NCBI GenBank assembly: GCA_013399875.1
Contig: VXAZ01001045.1
Coordinates: 974,661-1,038,660 of the forward strand
Source of the DNA: Gymnorhina tibicen
Taxonomy: Eukaryota; Chordata; Aves; Passeriformes; Artamidae
DNA length: 64,000 bases
Reading direction: 5' to 3'
Shown here one piece after another: positions 38,101 to 49,751 of the stretch (positions within the stretch are counted from its first letter, which is position 1; each line of letters starts with the position of its first letter). The position numbers and the translations under genes are program-made. The notes under the pieces were generated by a model. The model did not search any database and had not been told where the DNA came from. It saw nothing but the letters and a program-made list of their open reading frames with translations.

Positions 38101-38898
38101 GCAAACATCATCCCTTGCATGCTTCAGAATACTGAAGGATAGCTCACAGAAGTTTTCAGCCTGTATTTAGGGTAAATATTAATTTTTTTTATAAACTATT
38201 CAAGACATTATTCAGTCATCATTGAAATGCTAAATTGTACTGAAAATATTTCTGATTAATTCTACACAGATTCTTTCTCCTAGTTGTAGACTAGTTTCCA
38301 TCACACAATGGACCTGTATAGAAATTATTACCACCAGTAACATTGTCTCGATGTTGGTTCCTTTCAGCCAACCAAGTTGAAATCTCTGTTAATTAACTGA
38401 CTGGAATGACTAACAGTTTTATCTGTTTTAAAAATTAAATTCACTGCCTTCTCCCTCTAAAGACAAACATGGGAATACCACAGTGCAATTTATTCTACCT
38501 TATCTTAACAAAACAGGATAAATTAAGCTAAGACAAACACAATTTTCTGTGTTTATCTTAAAATTGCAGAAATTAAGATACAATTAATTTCTGTAGTACC
38601 TGCCACATAATCTATCTCTACTTGGTCTTAAAGTTCCATAAATTTGCATCTAGGCAGGGCATAAATTAATTTTGCTTAGAAGGGAAATAAGGGAATGCCT
38701 TAAATTGTAAACTGCAAAGGAACTTTTACAGGCATTAAGAACTTAACCTAAGTGATTTTATTCTGGATGTTCACATAGGCATTTATTCCCCAGTTACGAT
38801 GGTAAAGAAAAATCAGGTATTTCCTTTAAGAGATTTACTTCTGTAGAGCTCCAGAATTTTTGTTCAGATATCTGTATAATAAAAATGTTCCATTACAA

Positions 38899-38926
38899 TA
38901 AACAAACAAACAAACAAACAAATAAA
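38899..38926 (+). repeat. (AAAC)n microsatellite
   Basis: Five perfect AAAC units followed by AAATAAAT. Such tracts often grow from poly(A) tails, but no retroposed body is visible upstream. Confidence 0.8.
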
Positions 38927-40040
38927 TGCAGAGAAGAATCACATTCAAAATATTGTGAAGATTTGAGTCTTAGTGCCTTTATTGTGACTAAGTAATTGAA
39001 ATCAATAATTTTTGTTAGCTTAACATTTGTTTGCCCAAAACAGAATGCTATTTCTGTATTTTCCATATGTACATACCACTAATCATCAACTGCATAAACA
39101 TATCCATGGCCATGTGGTCTAAATCTTTTCAAGGGGTTTTGAAGACCTATTCTTTGAAAGTCAGCATACATACCTTCAATGCATGGATATTTTTAAAAAA
39201 TTCACTAATAATACAGATGGGAACAAATGTTTCTTTTTCTCATGAAAAGCTAAAAATCTTTACAGTGATGTTCAGCAAAATTTTTAAAACCTTCAAAAGA
39301 CTTGTACAGATGCAAGTCCTCTGAAATCTCAAAAACAGAGAGAAGCTCAAAATCTCCTAATTCCAAGCAGTTGGTCTTTAGAAAGTCTGAAAAATTCATT
39401 GCTGGAAGACCATAGGGTCCAAAAATCTAGCTATGGTTTAAGGAACTTAAACCTCCATAGACAGTCTGGGCAGAGCAAGTAAACTTTGTAGGCTTAAAAG
39501 CTGTGATTTAAGAGACTTTAAAGTTTTACCCACACTTTATTAAAACTCATCATAAGATATATTGTTTAAATAAAGTTTTTTGTGAAATTCCAGCATCCTA
39601 ACACCTTTTGTTTTAAGGAGCTATAGATGACGCATGGGAACCGTAGTTCCACCATTCGAAGCATTCAGTGGCAAAACTCTTCATGCATACCACTTGGCTT
39701 CTCACTCCCACACTGTTGTGTGACACCTCCCAGTTGTGCCAAAGCAACTGCTTCTGAGTTCAGCCTGGAAGACAGCCAGGGGCTGATACATTTTAAAAAG
39801 AGATTTTCCACTTCCACCTCTATTTCAAGAAGGTTTTCTGCATAGATCAGTTGCTTCATCCCACAAATACTGGTGTGAGAATGACTGAGAAGTGTTGCTC
39901 TGTTACTGGCAACAAAAAGCCAAGGGCTGTTGGTAGGGGGAGAGCTGCTTTCACTGGGGCTGTCACAGACATCACTTGTTGAAGCCTCATAGTCTGAGAC
40001 TGACTGTCCAAAACAATGGTTTTTATGGGACTTGGATGAT

Positions 40041-40084
40041 TCAACCTATGGGCAAACTACCAGTTCTTTCAAACCATAGGTTGA
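40041..40084. repeat. 11-bp perfect inverted repeat
   Basis: tcaacctatgg (40041-40051) and ccataggttga (40074-40084) are exact reverse complements around a 22-nt loop. No function assigned. Confidence 0.6.
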
Positions 40085-41651
40085 TCCACAAAAGCTTCTG
40101 AAAATTATCATTCAGACTTCCAGAGCACTCAGAAATAACACATCTTTTTCTACAGTACTTAATACTTTTTAAAGCAACCTTTCAGTGGTGAAATCTAGCC
40201 ATTAGAGTTCCAAGGTTAGAATGGAAAAAAATTTAACTCTCCCTGGAACTTATAATTGTACTTGGCTTGCTGAGGAACAAAACAAAGCAGATTCAGGACC
40301 ATGCTCCTGGAGCAGATGCAGTCTGCAACATTCTCTGTGTGGAGTCTTACTACCTCAGTGTTGATATTCTGGGGTTTTTTTTCACCATCCCTATTTTAAA
40401 AAGAACTTACCCCTATGTTCAGCACTGAGGAAAAGTATTAAAGAAAAAACACTCAATCATTATTCTTATGCAAAACCCAAAACCACACCAAAAAATAAAT
40501 AAAAAGCTATAATAAAGGACTAGTTATTTTGCAAGTTACTGCATGATTTCCTTCTCAGGGCTCCAACCACCCTATTCCTATTAACTACTTGTGTTAACCA
40601 CATTTGTTTGCAGTTCTAACTAGAGAAGCTGATCAGGAATCCAGGTCAGGGAAAAAAAACAAACAAAAAAACCCCAAACAAATAAACAAACAACCCCCCC
40701 AAAAATCAAAACAAACCATGGAGAACAGAAAAAATGCCAGTGCAAAATTAATTTGGAGGATGGGAGTTATTGACACTGATATAATGTTATGAACTGTCCA
40801 AACAGTCAGTACCTTACCTGACATGTGCTTCATGTGTAGGACAAAACTGAAGATAAGGTATTTTTGTGCCAACTAGCAGTCTGGATATACTCTCAGATGC
40901 CTACACATAAGGAAGTGTATGTATGTATTGCTTTATTGATTTTACTCTTTCAAGAAAAGAATAAATACATTCTTAAACCAGTAACAGCCTTTTGTACTGA
41001 AAAACATCACGCGCATGCTAGACTAATACAACAGATGGGTCTTTCTCTTATGTAAAATATGTTTTCAAGCTCAAAGCACAGGGTAGCTTTTTTGTTGCTT
41101 TTCTGTTTTAAATATAAATTTTAAGTAAATTATGCAAGAAAACAATCTTGTATTATCTTCAGAATCAGTTTTTCCTAAGCTTTCATACTTGTTATGCCAA
41201 GCAATATCTAAGTAGAGTTTCCAAGAAAAGCTCTGGCCTTCCAGAATTAATCCATTATCTTTAAGAAAATTTTTTATTCGTGTCTGTTAACTGAAAACTT
41301 GCAGGAATAGAATTACTTGAATAAATTAGTTTTTCTCTAATAGACAAAGAGAAGCTTAAATTCTTACTGTTGTTATAAGAAGTATCTTCTCCTCATAACA
41401 AACTCTATTATTATAAATCCAGTTGTTAAAAAGAGAAATGTTATCACCTATTATAGAGGTAAAATGTAAAGTGATTTCAGAGCACTTAAAATAGAGAGAG
41501 AGAGACCAGGAAATCCATTGGGAAAGGAAAAAAACCTAAACTCAACACATACTTTTAAAACTAAGTAAGAGGAAAATTAAAATCTAAACATCTCAAGTGT
41601 TTCTGACCATGGTTAGATAACACATTTCCTGAAATTTTATACATTATTCTT

Positions 41652-42130
41652 TGTTATGGTGGTGTATTTCCCCATTCCTTTCCTTACTAAATTGCCTGCC
41701 CTCTTCACGTGGCTCCCCCCTTCCCCCGCCCCCAGTCCTAACCGCTCCCTTGGTTTCTCCCATTGGTTCTGTTACCCCAACTCCACCCTTGCACCGCCCC
41801 TATGCTCTGAGACCATTCGTCCGTGTGCTCTCTCCGCCCCCCTCTTCCCCAAGATAAGTGGCTCCAGCCCACGTACTTCTTCTCTCTCTGCCCTGGGGAA
41901 CCAGCATGCCATCGTGTAAATAAAGATCCTCTGAGGTCCCCCTGCGAGGAGCCTTCTCGCCTCCTTTACCACCACCATATGTTGTGGAGCCGCCAGCCAG
42001 CCGGGGTGGTGTGGGCAGCCCAGAAGGGCAACGAGAAGCAGAACAGCCGCTCTCTCGAGGACAGCCTCGCAGTGCTCTCCGGGAAAGTTGCGGCTTGCCT
42101 TACCAGCGCAGGAAACTACACACGGCAACA
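41652..42130 (+). mobile_element. G/C-rich retroviral LTR, class I-like
   Basis: An abrupt G/C-rich island in A/T-rich DNA that begins TGTTATGGTGG. It has a C-rich U3, then an AATAAA signal (41919-41924) followed by a U5-like region ('cctctgaggtccccctgcga', 'ttctcgcctcctttaccacc'). The order of C-rich U3, AATAAA and C-rich U5 ending near a 'TTTGCAGCGGC'-like junction (here 'gttgtggagccgcc', about 41983) resembles passerine ERV1 LTRs. What follows to about 42130 may be U5 or leader. No target-site duplication was found and the right end is uncertain. The 100-124-codon frames on both strands inside are by-products of base composition. Confidence 0.6.
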
Positions 42131-42299
42131 CTTTGTCATAGCACACTAAGAACTATGTCATTACTGATGGTGGCACTGTAAAATTTCAGAATGGCCCACT
42201 ATATTTTTCAGATCCTTGAAGACTGGGGAAGCACTGCAGTAGTAATGAATAGTAAAAAAGTTCTGACTTCAAAAGCACTGAAATTAATTTATGTCCTGC
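42131..42299. other. Short unassigned spacer
   Basis: No feature recognised between the LTR and the CR1 tail. Confidence 0.5.
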
Positions 42300-42362
42300 A
42301 ACCACCTCCAGTCACAGCGGCTGGACTAGATGTGCATTGCAAGTGTCCTCCAGCTGGAACTA
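42300..42362 (+). mobile_element. CR1 3' tail fragment
   Basis: 'cagcggctggactagatg' and 'gtcctccagctggaacta' correspond to the usual CR1 ending '...ggactagatgacctc...ggtcccttccaacc...'. The octamer tail has been replaced by the adjoining ATTCT array. Confidence 0.7.
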
Positions 42363-42445
42363 CTTCTATTCTATTCTATTCTATTCTATTCTATTCTATT
42401 CTATTCTATTCTATTCTATTTCTAATTCTATTCTATTCTATTCTA
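42363..42445 (+). repeat. (ATTCT)n microsatellite seeded by a CR1 tail
   Basis: About eleven uninterrupted TTCTA units, a short interruption (tttctaa) and about four more. It sits exactly where the CR1 terminal octamers (ATTCTATG-like) should be, so it most likely expanded from them. It is open on the plus strand only because the pentamer has no stop in that frame. Confidence 0.9.
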
Positions 42446-43526
42446 AATTCCAGTTTGTCCTTTCCTAAAAGGAGTGCTTGTCAGAAAAGCAAATTCGGCT
42501 TTGTAACCAGGACAATGGCTTTAAGATAGCTTGCGTACAGTAGTCACTGTCTCTATCCATCCTTCACTCTTTGTATTTACATGTCCTCTACATGATTTTC
42601 CTCAATCTATCAGACTGTACAGTAGCTTCTAGACTATATGGTAGAGTGTAAAAAAGATGACTCCCTAAACACTGAAGACCAGACAGAGAGACTTAGATCT
42701 CCACAAAGAGGGTACTGCTTCCAAGAGGACAACAAACAGACAGAATCAGGCCGAGGAATATCTTGGCATATCCTCATTGCACAGGTCTGGGTGAAGGAGA
42801 AACAAGATCAAATCCAGGCTAGTTACCTTGTAAAGACACATAAAGAATTCACAGCCTGTTTCCACTCTCCAGATGTAAAAGGAAAAAAAAAAGAAGGGGG
42901 GATTTGGTCAGGGAAGAGTAGCATCCTGACAGCTCTAGGCAGAGACACCAGAGCCAGGCTGTCCTCAAGCAGATGACAGGTTGAGAATTGCAGAAACCTC
43001 TGAATGAATAAAGCTTATTAACAAATGCAAGATATAAAACAACAAATGGCAGCCACCAGTTCAGGAAGATGGGTAGAATTGATTGCTAGAAGTAGTCATC
43101 ACAAATTAGGCCCAAGGTGAACCTGTCAGTAGAGCAGGGTTTCAGGAAAACACATTAATCTCACTTCTATCCCTACTAAGCTCAAGGCAAACATAATTCA
43201 ATATATATTTTTCAAGGCAAATATAATTCCATGGAACATTCAGCTCAGAAAAAGGATCAATAGCCAACCAATATAGATTCACTTCCCAGTGAGGAAGTTA
43301 TTAGAAACAATTTGTTGGAAGAAATTTGGAAATATCTTAGGAGCAGTGATTTGGATAGAAATAGTCAACAATAATTCACAAGAAAATACAGGAGCTGGAT
43401 TTCCTTTTCTTAGCATGTAGGGTTTCTTTAAGAAATTACTGTTCAATTGACACAGAAGATAAAATGCACCACCAATTTTTAATTTTTATTTTTTTTAACA
43501 GAATTTCCTCTTCCTGTGTGGAGAGG
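42446..43526. other. Unassigned DNA with an unrecognised 112-codon frame
   Basis: A plus-strand frame (42638-42976, 112 codons) is rich in K, Q, E, S and T. It is followed 30 bases later by AATAAA (43007-43012). I recognise no domain, signal peptide or membrane segment. The G/A-rich strand bias that removes stops, including an A10 run within the frame, makes chance openness plausible. A 20-bp imperfect duplication 'caaggcaaayataattc' lies at about 43183-43229. Confidence 0.35.
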
Positions 43527-44094
43527 TGTACCGACTGGGATGGAGTTTTCTTCATAGCAGCTCATGCGGACCTGTGTTCTAGATTTACCACCAAAACCAG
43601 TGCTGATAAAATGCTCATGTTTAGCTGCTGCTGAGCACTGCTTGCACAGTGCCAAGACTTTCTCTGTTTCTCACTCTATGTCCCCCCAGTAAACTGAGGG
43701 GGCAGTGGGGTGTGTGTGCACAAGAGATTGGGAGTGTGCATGATCAGGCAGATGACTTGAATTTGCCAAAGAGGCATTCCCTGCCATACAACATCATGCT
43801 CATCTATAAAAAGGGAAAAGAGGGGTTTTTAAGGAAGTTAGTCACCTTTTACTCAGGAACTGGATGAACACAGGTCTACCCATGGGAGGTGGAGAGTCAT
43901 TGCCTTTACATTACTTTTTTGGGGTTTTTTTCTCTCTCCTTCCACTTCTCCTCCACTTATTAAACAATTTTTAATCGTGACCCACAAATTTTTTGGTTTT
44001 ATTTTTCCTTTGCTCTTCTCTCATCCCACTGGGGGTGGAGGGAAGTGAAGAAGCAGCTGTGTGGTGCTTAGCTAACCAGGGTTAAGCCACAACA
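43527..44094 (+). mobile_element. ERVL-type solo LTR
   Basis: Starts TGTACCGACTGGGATGGAGT, ends GGTTAAGCCACAACA, and is flanked by agagg (43522-43526) and agagc (44095-44099). That 4-of-5 match fits the 5-bp target duplication of class III ERVs. Family landmarks are 'ttcttcatagcagct', 'tgctgctgagcactgcttg', 'attaaacaatttttaatcgt' (poly(A) region), 'catcccactgggggtggagg' and 'gtgtggtgcttagct'. It is in the same orientation as the 33.5-kb LTR and has no internal region, so it is a solo LTR formed by LTR-LTR recombination. Confidence 0.88.
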
Positions 44095-45604
44095 AGAGCA
44101 TGAGGGGGCAGATATCACTGCATAGATAAACGGCTGAAAAATAAAGCTGTTGCAAAATGCAAGAAACCATGGGAATCAATACTCCTTAGGCTGGAAAAAG
44201 GTATGCCAGAGTCCCAGGGCACAATTTATGGCTGTAGCATCTGTTCATTTATCATTAGACCTATTTAATTTGCAATATGGATTAACAAAAAAAAAAAAGA
44301 CAATTTTTTAAATTGTGACTGTGATTCCAATTTAGTTATTCAAATTAAGCCTTCAATACCTATATACTTCCCAGAAATTATAAGTGTGTATAGAGATTGT
44401 GGTCATGGTTTTTTTTTCTTTGCACTGTAGTGACATATTGTCTTAGGTATTTGAAAAAACCCACGTGAGAAGTATATACATCATCAGTAGTATACACAGT
44501 AAGCTCTGGATTGTGCTAATTACAAAGCATATTGCACATTCTGCCTGCTTAACATATCTTCATTTTCAATCTAATCCACTTCAGGGGAAAAAGAAATCTC
44601 AACATTTCTGATTAAGCATTAAAAAGAAGAACCAACTAGTGTTTTCTGAATTTAGAGTGTTATTTCTTTTTAAAGATGAATATATTTAGTAGCACAGTAA
44701 AGAACAATGTCTTAGCTACTAAAAAAGGTTAAGTACTTGCATAATGTTTCCATCTCTTCATTTTCTGAAAGAAGTATAATAATAATAATTACACTTTATT
44801 ATAGAATTTAGTGGCTGCCTAACTGTGTTTTGATTTCTTAGGATTAGCAGTTGGCGCTGTAATTGTTATTCCTTGTGATTGCAGAAGCACAGATTTAACC
44901 AGTCAGTTCTCATTTAGCATTTCACAGACTGCATCCTTTCTGAGAATGATTTACAGGTAATAAAGTAACCTATATTTAGATATTTTTCAGGGGTGGATTC
45001 TTTTGGTATTTTAAGTGAGAAGTTAAATGTGCACATTCTAGTTACTAAATGCATAATGCTGCTAATTTTTTTTTAATATAGGATTTAAAGTCTACTTATT
45101 TTTAATTGTGTTAGAACAGAAAGCAGAAAATAGACTTGCATATCTGCATTTTGTTTAGTTGGCAACTTCACCCTTCTGACACACATAACATGCAAGAACA
45201 AATCAATTGTAAGATTCATAAAATGGAATATTTGAGTTGTGATTAGGTTTTGAATCAATACTTATGTCAAACTAATCTACTAACTTGTTTTATTTACTGG
45301 ATTGTGTAGCACCTGTCTCTTGACTTTTATCAAAGTATGACTGAGAAGGGTAAGATGCCCATTATTAAGATTTCCAGTTTTCCTCTGAGTTTCTCATTTC
45401 CATAATGTAAGTTAAAGCATGATTCTGCTCTTCTTTAGTAACAAAATAACATTACCTCAAAGCCCCACAACACCCAGATACAAATTCCCACTGATCTCCT
45501 ATGGAGCTAGGATTTCACCATAAAGACTGAACAAAAAATATAAACCGATAAATTTTATTTCAGCTTATCAGAGATTAATATGCACTGTTTTAGACACCAC
45601 AGGT
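44095..45604. other. Unique A/T-rich DNA
   Basis: No gene or repeat recognised. An A12 run lies near 44287. The segment around 44820-44960 is of higher complexity but has no supportable identity. Confidence 0.5.
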
Positions 45605-46165
45605 TTGTAGAAATGTTGACTGGAGGGACATCACTATTCCAATGCTCTGATTGAAGCAGGACTGTTGCCGGGAGTAAGTCAGAATGGCTTGGTCTTATTC
45701 TAATCTTAACAGTTTACAAGGATGGAGGTTTCATAGCTACTCTGAGCAAGACATTCCAGTGCTGCACAGTGAATTTTCTTTCCTGATATTCACCTGACAC
45801 TCAGAAGGTGCAGTCTTCAACCACTGCTCATTCTATCAGTGCCTTGCACTAACCAGAGAGATTTAGGTCCTTAACTTTGCCATTGCCTTTCAGATAATTG
45901 CAGGCCTGTGCTAGACTACAATTTAGCCCCCTCTTTGTCAGACTGAAAAAGACAAGCTTCCTTGGCCTCCCCTTCTAGGTGATGCCAGCTAGACTGTAAA
46001 CACCCTAGTAACTCCCTCTGGGTAATGTCTGATTTATCTATGTCTTCCTTGAACAGGAGAGTTCAAAACTAAACAGTCTACTGGTGTAGCCTCACCAGTG
46101 TCCAGCAGAGGGAGAAAACAACTCTTGAGCTAGTGGTCATGATCTCATTATAACAAAGTATGTGG
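45605..46165 (-). mobile_element. Old CR1 LINE copy (ORF2 C-terminal and 3' part)
   Basis: On the plus strand the order of boxes is that of an inverted CR1: 'ctggagggacatcacta', 'ctctgattgaagcagga', 'acaaggatggaggtttcata', 'attccagtgctgcacagtga', 'tttctttcctgatattcacc', 'gactgtaaacaccctagta', 'gtcttccttgaacagg' and 'agcctcaccagtgtccagca'. All are diverged and several are shortened. No frame is intact. Similar in age to the copy at 715-1880. Confidence 0.75.
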
Positions 46166-49100
46166 TTCACAACTAAGTCAGCCAAAACTTAAATACACAT
46201 CTAAGCCCATGTTGTGTTATTTTTTTAATAATCCATGGTAAAATAAGTTGCTTAAGATTCTTTCCACACTCCCTGCAGTAGTGTTATCCCTTACAATGAG
46301 GAATGGCTATTTCCATCCTTTGATAACAATGGATATGACCCTGGGGTAATACCCATGTTAGATAAACTTAGGTTTCAAAGTCATCTTCACAGGCTGGCAT
46401 AGGACATGTCAGTTTACTCTGTATCTTAGAATCAATGCTAAAATAGTGATCCCAGAAGAGATAATATGCAAGGGATTGTGGATCTACTGGAGACACATAT
46501 CCTTTATAAAAGGTGCATAAAGTCAATATGCTGTGATCTTTTCTGGCATATAGGTGTGTTAAAGTTCTACCTGTATTTAGGTTAAAGTAAACACATTCCA
46601 CATATATAAATTCCCTGTACTATTATCTTTGTTTCTATCCTACTGGATTGCAGTAAAATAAATTTGATCTGTTACATTTTATTTACATGTCAGTGCTGGG
46701 CTGGTTGCATTTGATTTCCCTTATGGCATTTCAAATAGTATAATACATAGAGAGCAACAAAAGAAAAGCTTTCTGTTCTCAGGAATAAAAGTCAAAGGAC
46801 TCCAACATTAGTAATAATAACACGAATGGGGTCAGATGGAGCCTTCATACTCTCTATTTTTCTATTATATTTCCATGAATAGAAGTCATGGCTTTGAAGT
46901 GTTTAAGTTTCAAAATCATTATATCTACCAACCTTTTGGTTCCTTATTACTTGCAGGCTACTACCAATGTCTGTGGAAATTGGTGGTTACAAATTTCACC
47001 TAGACAGAGTAAAATATAGGATGTGAGAATTACTTTTGCAGTTATTCCTGTGTATTTGAGGACATGACACTTTCTAAGAGTATGGGAGCACCTAAAGCTA
47101 CATTCACTGAGATAAACAATTTCCCACTAACCTGTAATGGATCAAAGCTTGGAAAACTCTCCTTATCCAGTTATACAAACAGCTCACCCTTGTGTAATGC
47201 TTTCAGGTAGAATATCTTCTAATACTAGAGGCTTGTTTAATGGGCATCTTTATTTTTCGTTGACAGTGAATTCATCCATTTCAAAGGGCAAGTACAAGGT
47301 CTATAGACATTTAGGTCCCATTTGAGTGCCCAAAGTAGAACCAAATGGGATGTAAATGGTCTTGTTATGGACTCAAGGTAAATTCTACACTGATTAAATA
47401 GGCCATAGTGTCTCAGTGAGAGACAATGGTTAACAGCAGTAAGGGCGGAAAAAAGCTGTTGAAGTGATAATGCCTGTATAAAGTGTCCTCTTTGCCACTT
47501 CAGAAATGTAAAATTAAACCTGATGAATTTAGGACCTTGATTAAAGCTTCCACCATGAAGAACTTGCAGAAATGCCAACTCCTATCAGGTAAACTGGTGT
47601 GTAAGTGCTATTACCTAATTTCACAGAGTACGCTTATTTACCCTAATTCTCTCTGCTAGTCTGTATACACTGTTGCTTTCCTGTCATCTGTTAATCCACT
47701 TGAGAGACTTCTTTCTGTTTTGCCTCCCACAGAGCCTAAGTGTCACGTTGCTGAGAATTAACACTAAAACTCTAATTCTTAGCATTCTAATTGTAATTTT
47801 GACATAAAGGTAAAAATCTCATTTTAGTAAAATTTAAAATAAAGTAACCCCCTACATAAATAAAACTCATTTGTTGGTTCTTTTATTTTCAAAAGACTTT
47901 CAGAGTTAGAGCAATGCAAGAGTTCCAAAATAACTGAAAGATCTGCATCGCCTATGTACAACGGAAGGTCAGAGCACATTCATAATTTATCACATAAATT
48001 TTCTACAGTTCACTCATCACCTTTTCAAATATCCAGAAAAGAATTATCTGTAGATAATCCCAATTCTTCCTCTAAAAAACCTGTTTAGTAACTATCATTT
48101 TTATTTCTTTAATTATAAATTTATTATCCATGCTGCCTAGCTGAATGGCACAATGTTCATAGATAGTCCTTTCGATGTAATGAGATTGTTCTCAAGAAAA
48201 TGGACAAAAAGAAATTATAAGGACACATTTCCATGGTATTTATAAATCAGAAGACCTTTGTGTGCTCAGCTTTCTCATTTTTGGCATTCTTTGTTTAAAG
48301 CAATGTGTATCAATCTTTTTTTCATAGTAAGTTATCACAGTTCTCTGCTCAAGAACTAGTATTGTTCTATGATTTTGATTACTTTACCCACTGGGAAAAT
48401 TAAAGGCTTCAGTGTGTACACAGAGAAGTAGTGAATGAAAATGGATTCCCATGGAGATTGCCTAGCAAAAGTTTACATTTATTTTATGCTAACTTGGTGG
48501 CTACTTTTTAATTCTTGCACTATGTAATTTATAATTGTATTTATTTAGTGCAGGTTTTCTTGAAACTGGTGGCAGTGATAATCTAATGTGCAGAAAATTG
48601 TTGACAGCACTATTGGTAAGTGTAGTTACTCCATCTTTCCATGTATCAGTCAGTACACAGTGCCAGCTAATATTGCCACAGTACTTATGAAATATGAGCA
48701 GATATTGATAAAGCCATCATTGAAAATATTAATAGCTTATCCAGTGTGAAAGTATTCTCTGGTATGTAGGCTACTCTCCTAGAAAATGAAGAGTCTGTTT
48801 AGCAACATCGTAGAATAAGCCATATTCATGAACCACTCTCATTTTTTTTCTACCTGTTTCTGTGATCTCTGCTCCATGAAACAATTAAAATCTTCATAGT
48901 GATTTTTCCACATTACCCCAGACCCCTGTTCTCCACTATAATTTTCTCAGTCCTCTCTGTTGATACTACTAGGTGACCCTGCTTGTGATGCCCATTGACA
49001 CCCTACACTAATTCCTTCAATATTATTTGTTCCCATTTGGTAAGGGTATTCCAGTTTCATACTTGTGTTTTGCCACATTATTTTATCCATCCTGCTGTTC

Positions 49101-49256
49101 AGCAGTGGTAAGCTCTTAAGGTAAGCTTATTTTTCATTATACCTTCAGTTACTAACTTTGTAAACCTCTCCAAGAGTAGTAACTTGTTCTCTTTTCTCTC
49201 AGTTTATAATACCTGTGTTCTTGACACCTTTTCTGTCCTCAGACTAACCATTTAAG
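46166..49256. other. Unique DNA, no gene recognised
   Basis: The longest frame (47237-47578, minus, 113 codons) has no recognisable motif and overlaps a plus-strand frame. No exon boundaries consistent with it were seen. Confidence 0.5.
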
Positions 49257-49331
49257 AAAAATTTCTATCATCCCAATCTTCACCTTAAAATTTCTATCAT
49301 CTCACTTGTGCACCTTAAAATTTCTATTGCC
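49257..49331 (+). repeat. 30-bp minisatellite, 2.5 copies
   Basis: The unit 'aaaatttctatcat...caccttt'-like recurs at 49257, 49287 and 49317 with an exact 30-base period. Copies 1 and 2 differ by a few substitutions and copy 3 is partial. Confidence 0.8.
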
Positions 49332-49601
49332 TACATTGAACCTCTCATGTCTGTCTGTGTCAACTCTGTGTTCTCCAGAATGTTCTGTATTATATGTGCA
49401 CCCACAAACTTGCATGGGTCTACCATTCTAGTGTGCCCAAAGGACTGTGGATTAATTTTTAAAACAGAGGTTTCATGACATAGCTGAATTATCCAAAACC
49501 ATTCTACCATGGGGAAGGTATCCTCCATCCCTGGCTACAGTAGGGTGGCAGTTCTTTCCTGTGTTTCTTGTGGTCAGACTCATCCAACACCTCAGATGTG
49601 G
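49332..49601. other. Short unassigned spacer
   Basis: Nothing recognised. It carries only a 65-codon minus-strand frame of chance length. Confidence 0.4.
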
Positions 49602-49751
49602 TAGAATCACAGGATGGCTGAGGCTGGAAGGCACTTCTAGGAATCATCAACTTCAGGTTTATATTCCCAGGAGAGTCAGATGGAACAGGTTTTCCAGGAC
49701 TGTGTCCAGCTGGGTAATCAGTATCTCCAGTGATGGAGTCTGGTCATTGGG
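49602..49751 (-). mobile_element. CR1 3' end
   Basis: The plus strand starts with 'tagaatcacaggatggctga' and 'ggctggaaggcacttctagg', the inverted CR1 tail. It continues with 'ccaggactgtgtccagctgg' and 'aatcagtatctccagtgatg', and stops abruptly near 'ggagtctggtcattgggc'. Only about 150 bp of 3' sequence is kept. Confidence 0.85.

Larger units (their letters stand above)
35109..41651. other. Long unique A/T-rich stretch
   Basis: No gene recognised over 6.5 kb. It includes an (AAAC)n microsatellite (38899-38926), an A/C-rich low-complexity run (40650-40718), a (GA)n run (41494-41506) and an 11-bp hairpin (40041-40084). The frames of 94-97 codons at 37117-37401 and 39031-39324 have no recognisable motif and lie in A/T-rich DNA. 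Confidence 0.5.

Noticed and set aside
41494..41506. (GA)n run as a regulatory element
   Set aside because: Too short and isolated to support more than a simple repeat.
41656..42149. Several 65-124-codon frames on both strands
   Set aside because: They fall in the C-rich LTR at 41.65 kb and overlap in several frames, so they are compositional.
42191..42529. 112-codon plus-strand frame with an F-Y-S-I-L repeat
   Set aside because: The repeat is the translation of the ATTCT microsatellite.
47237..47578. 113-codon minus-strand frame
   Set aside because: No motif, an opposing plus-strand frame and no splice context. The length is within chance for 64 kb.
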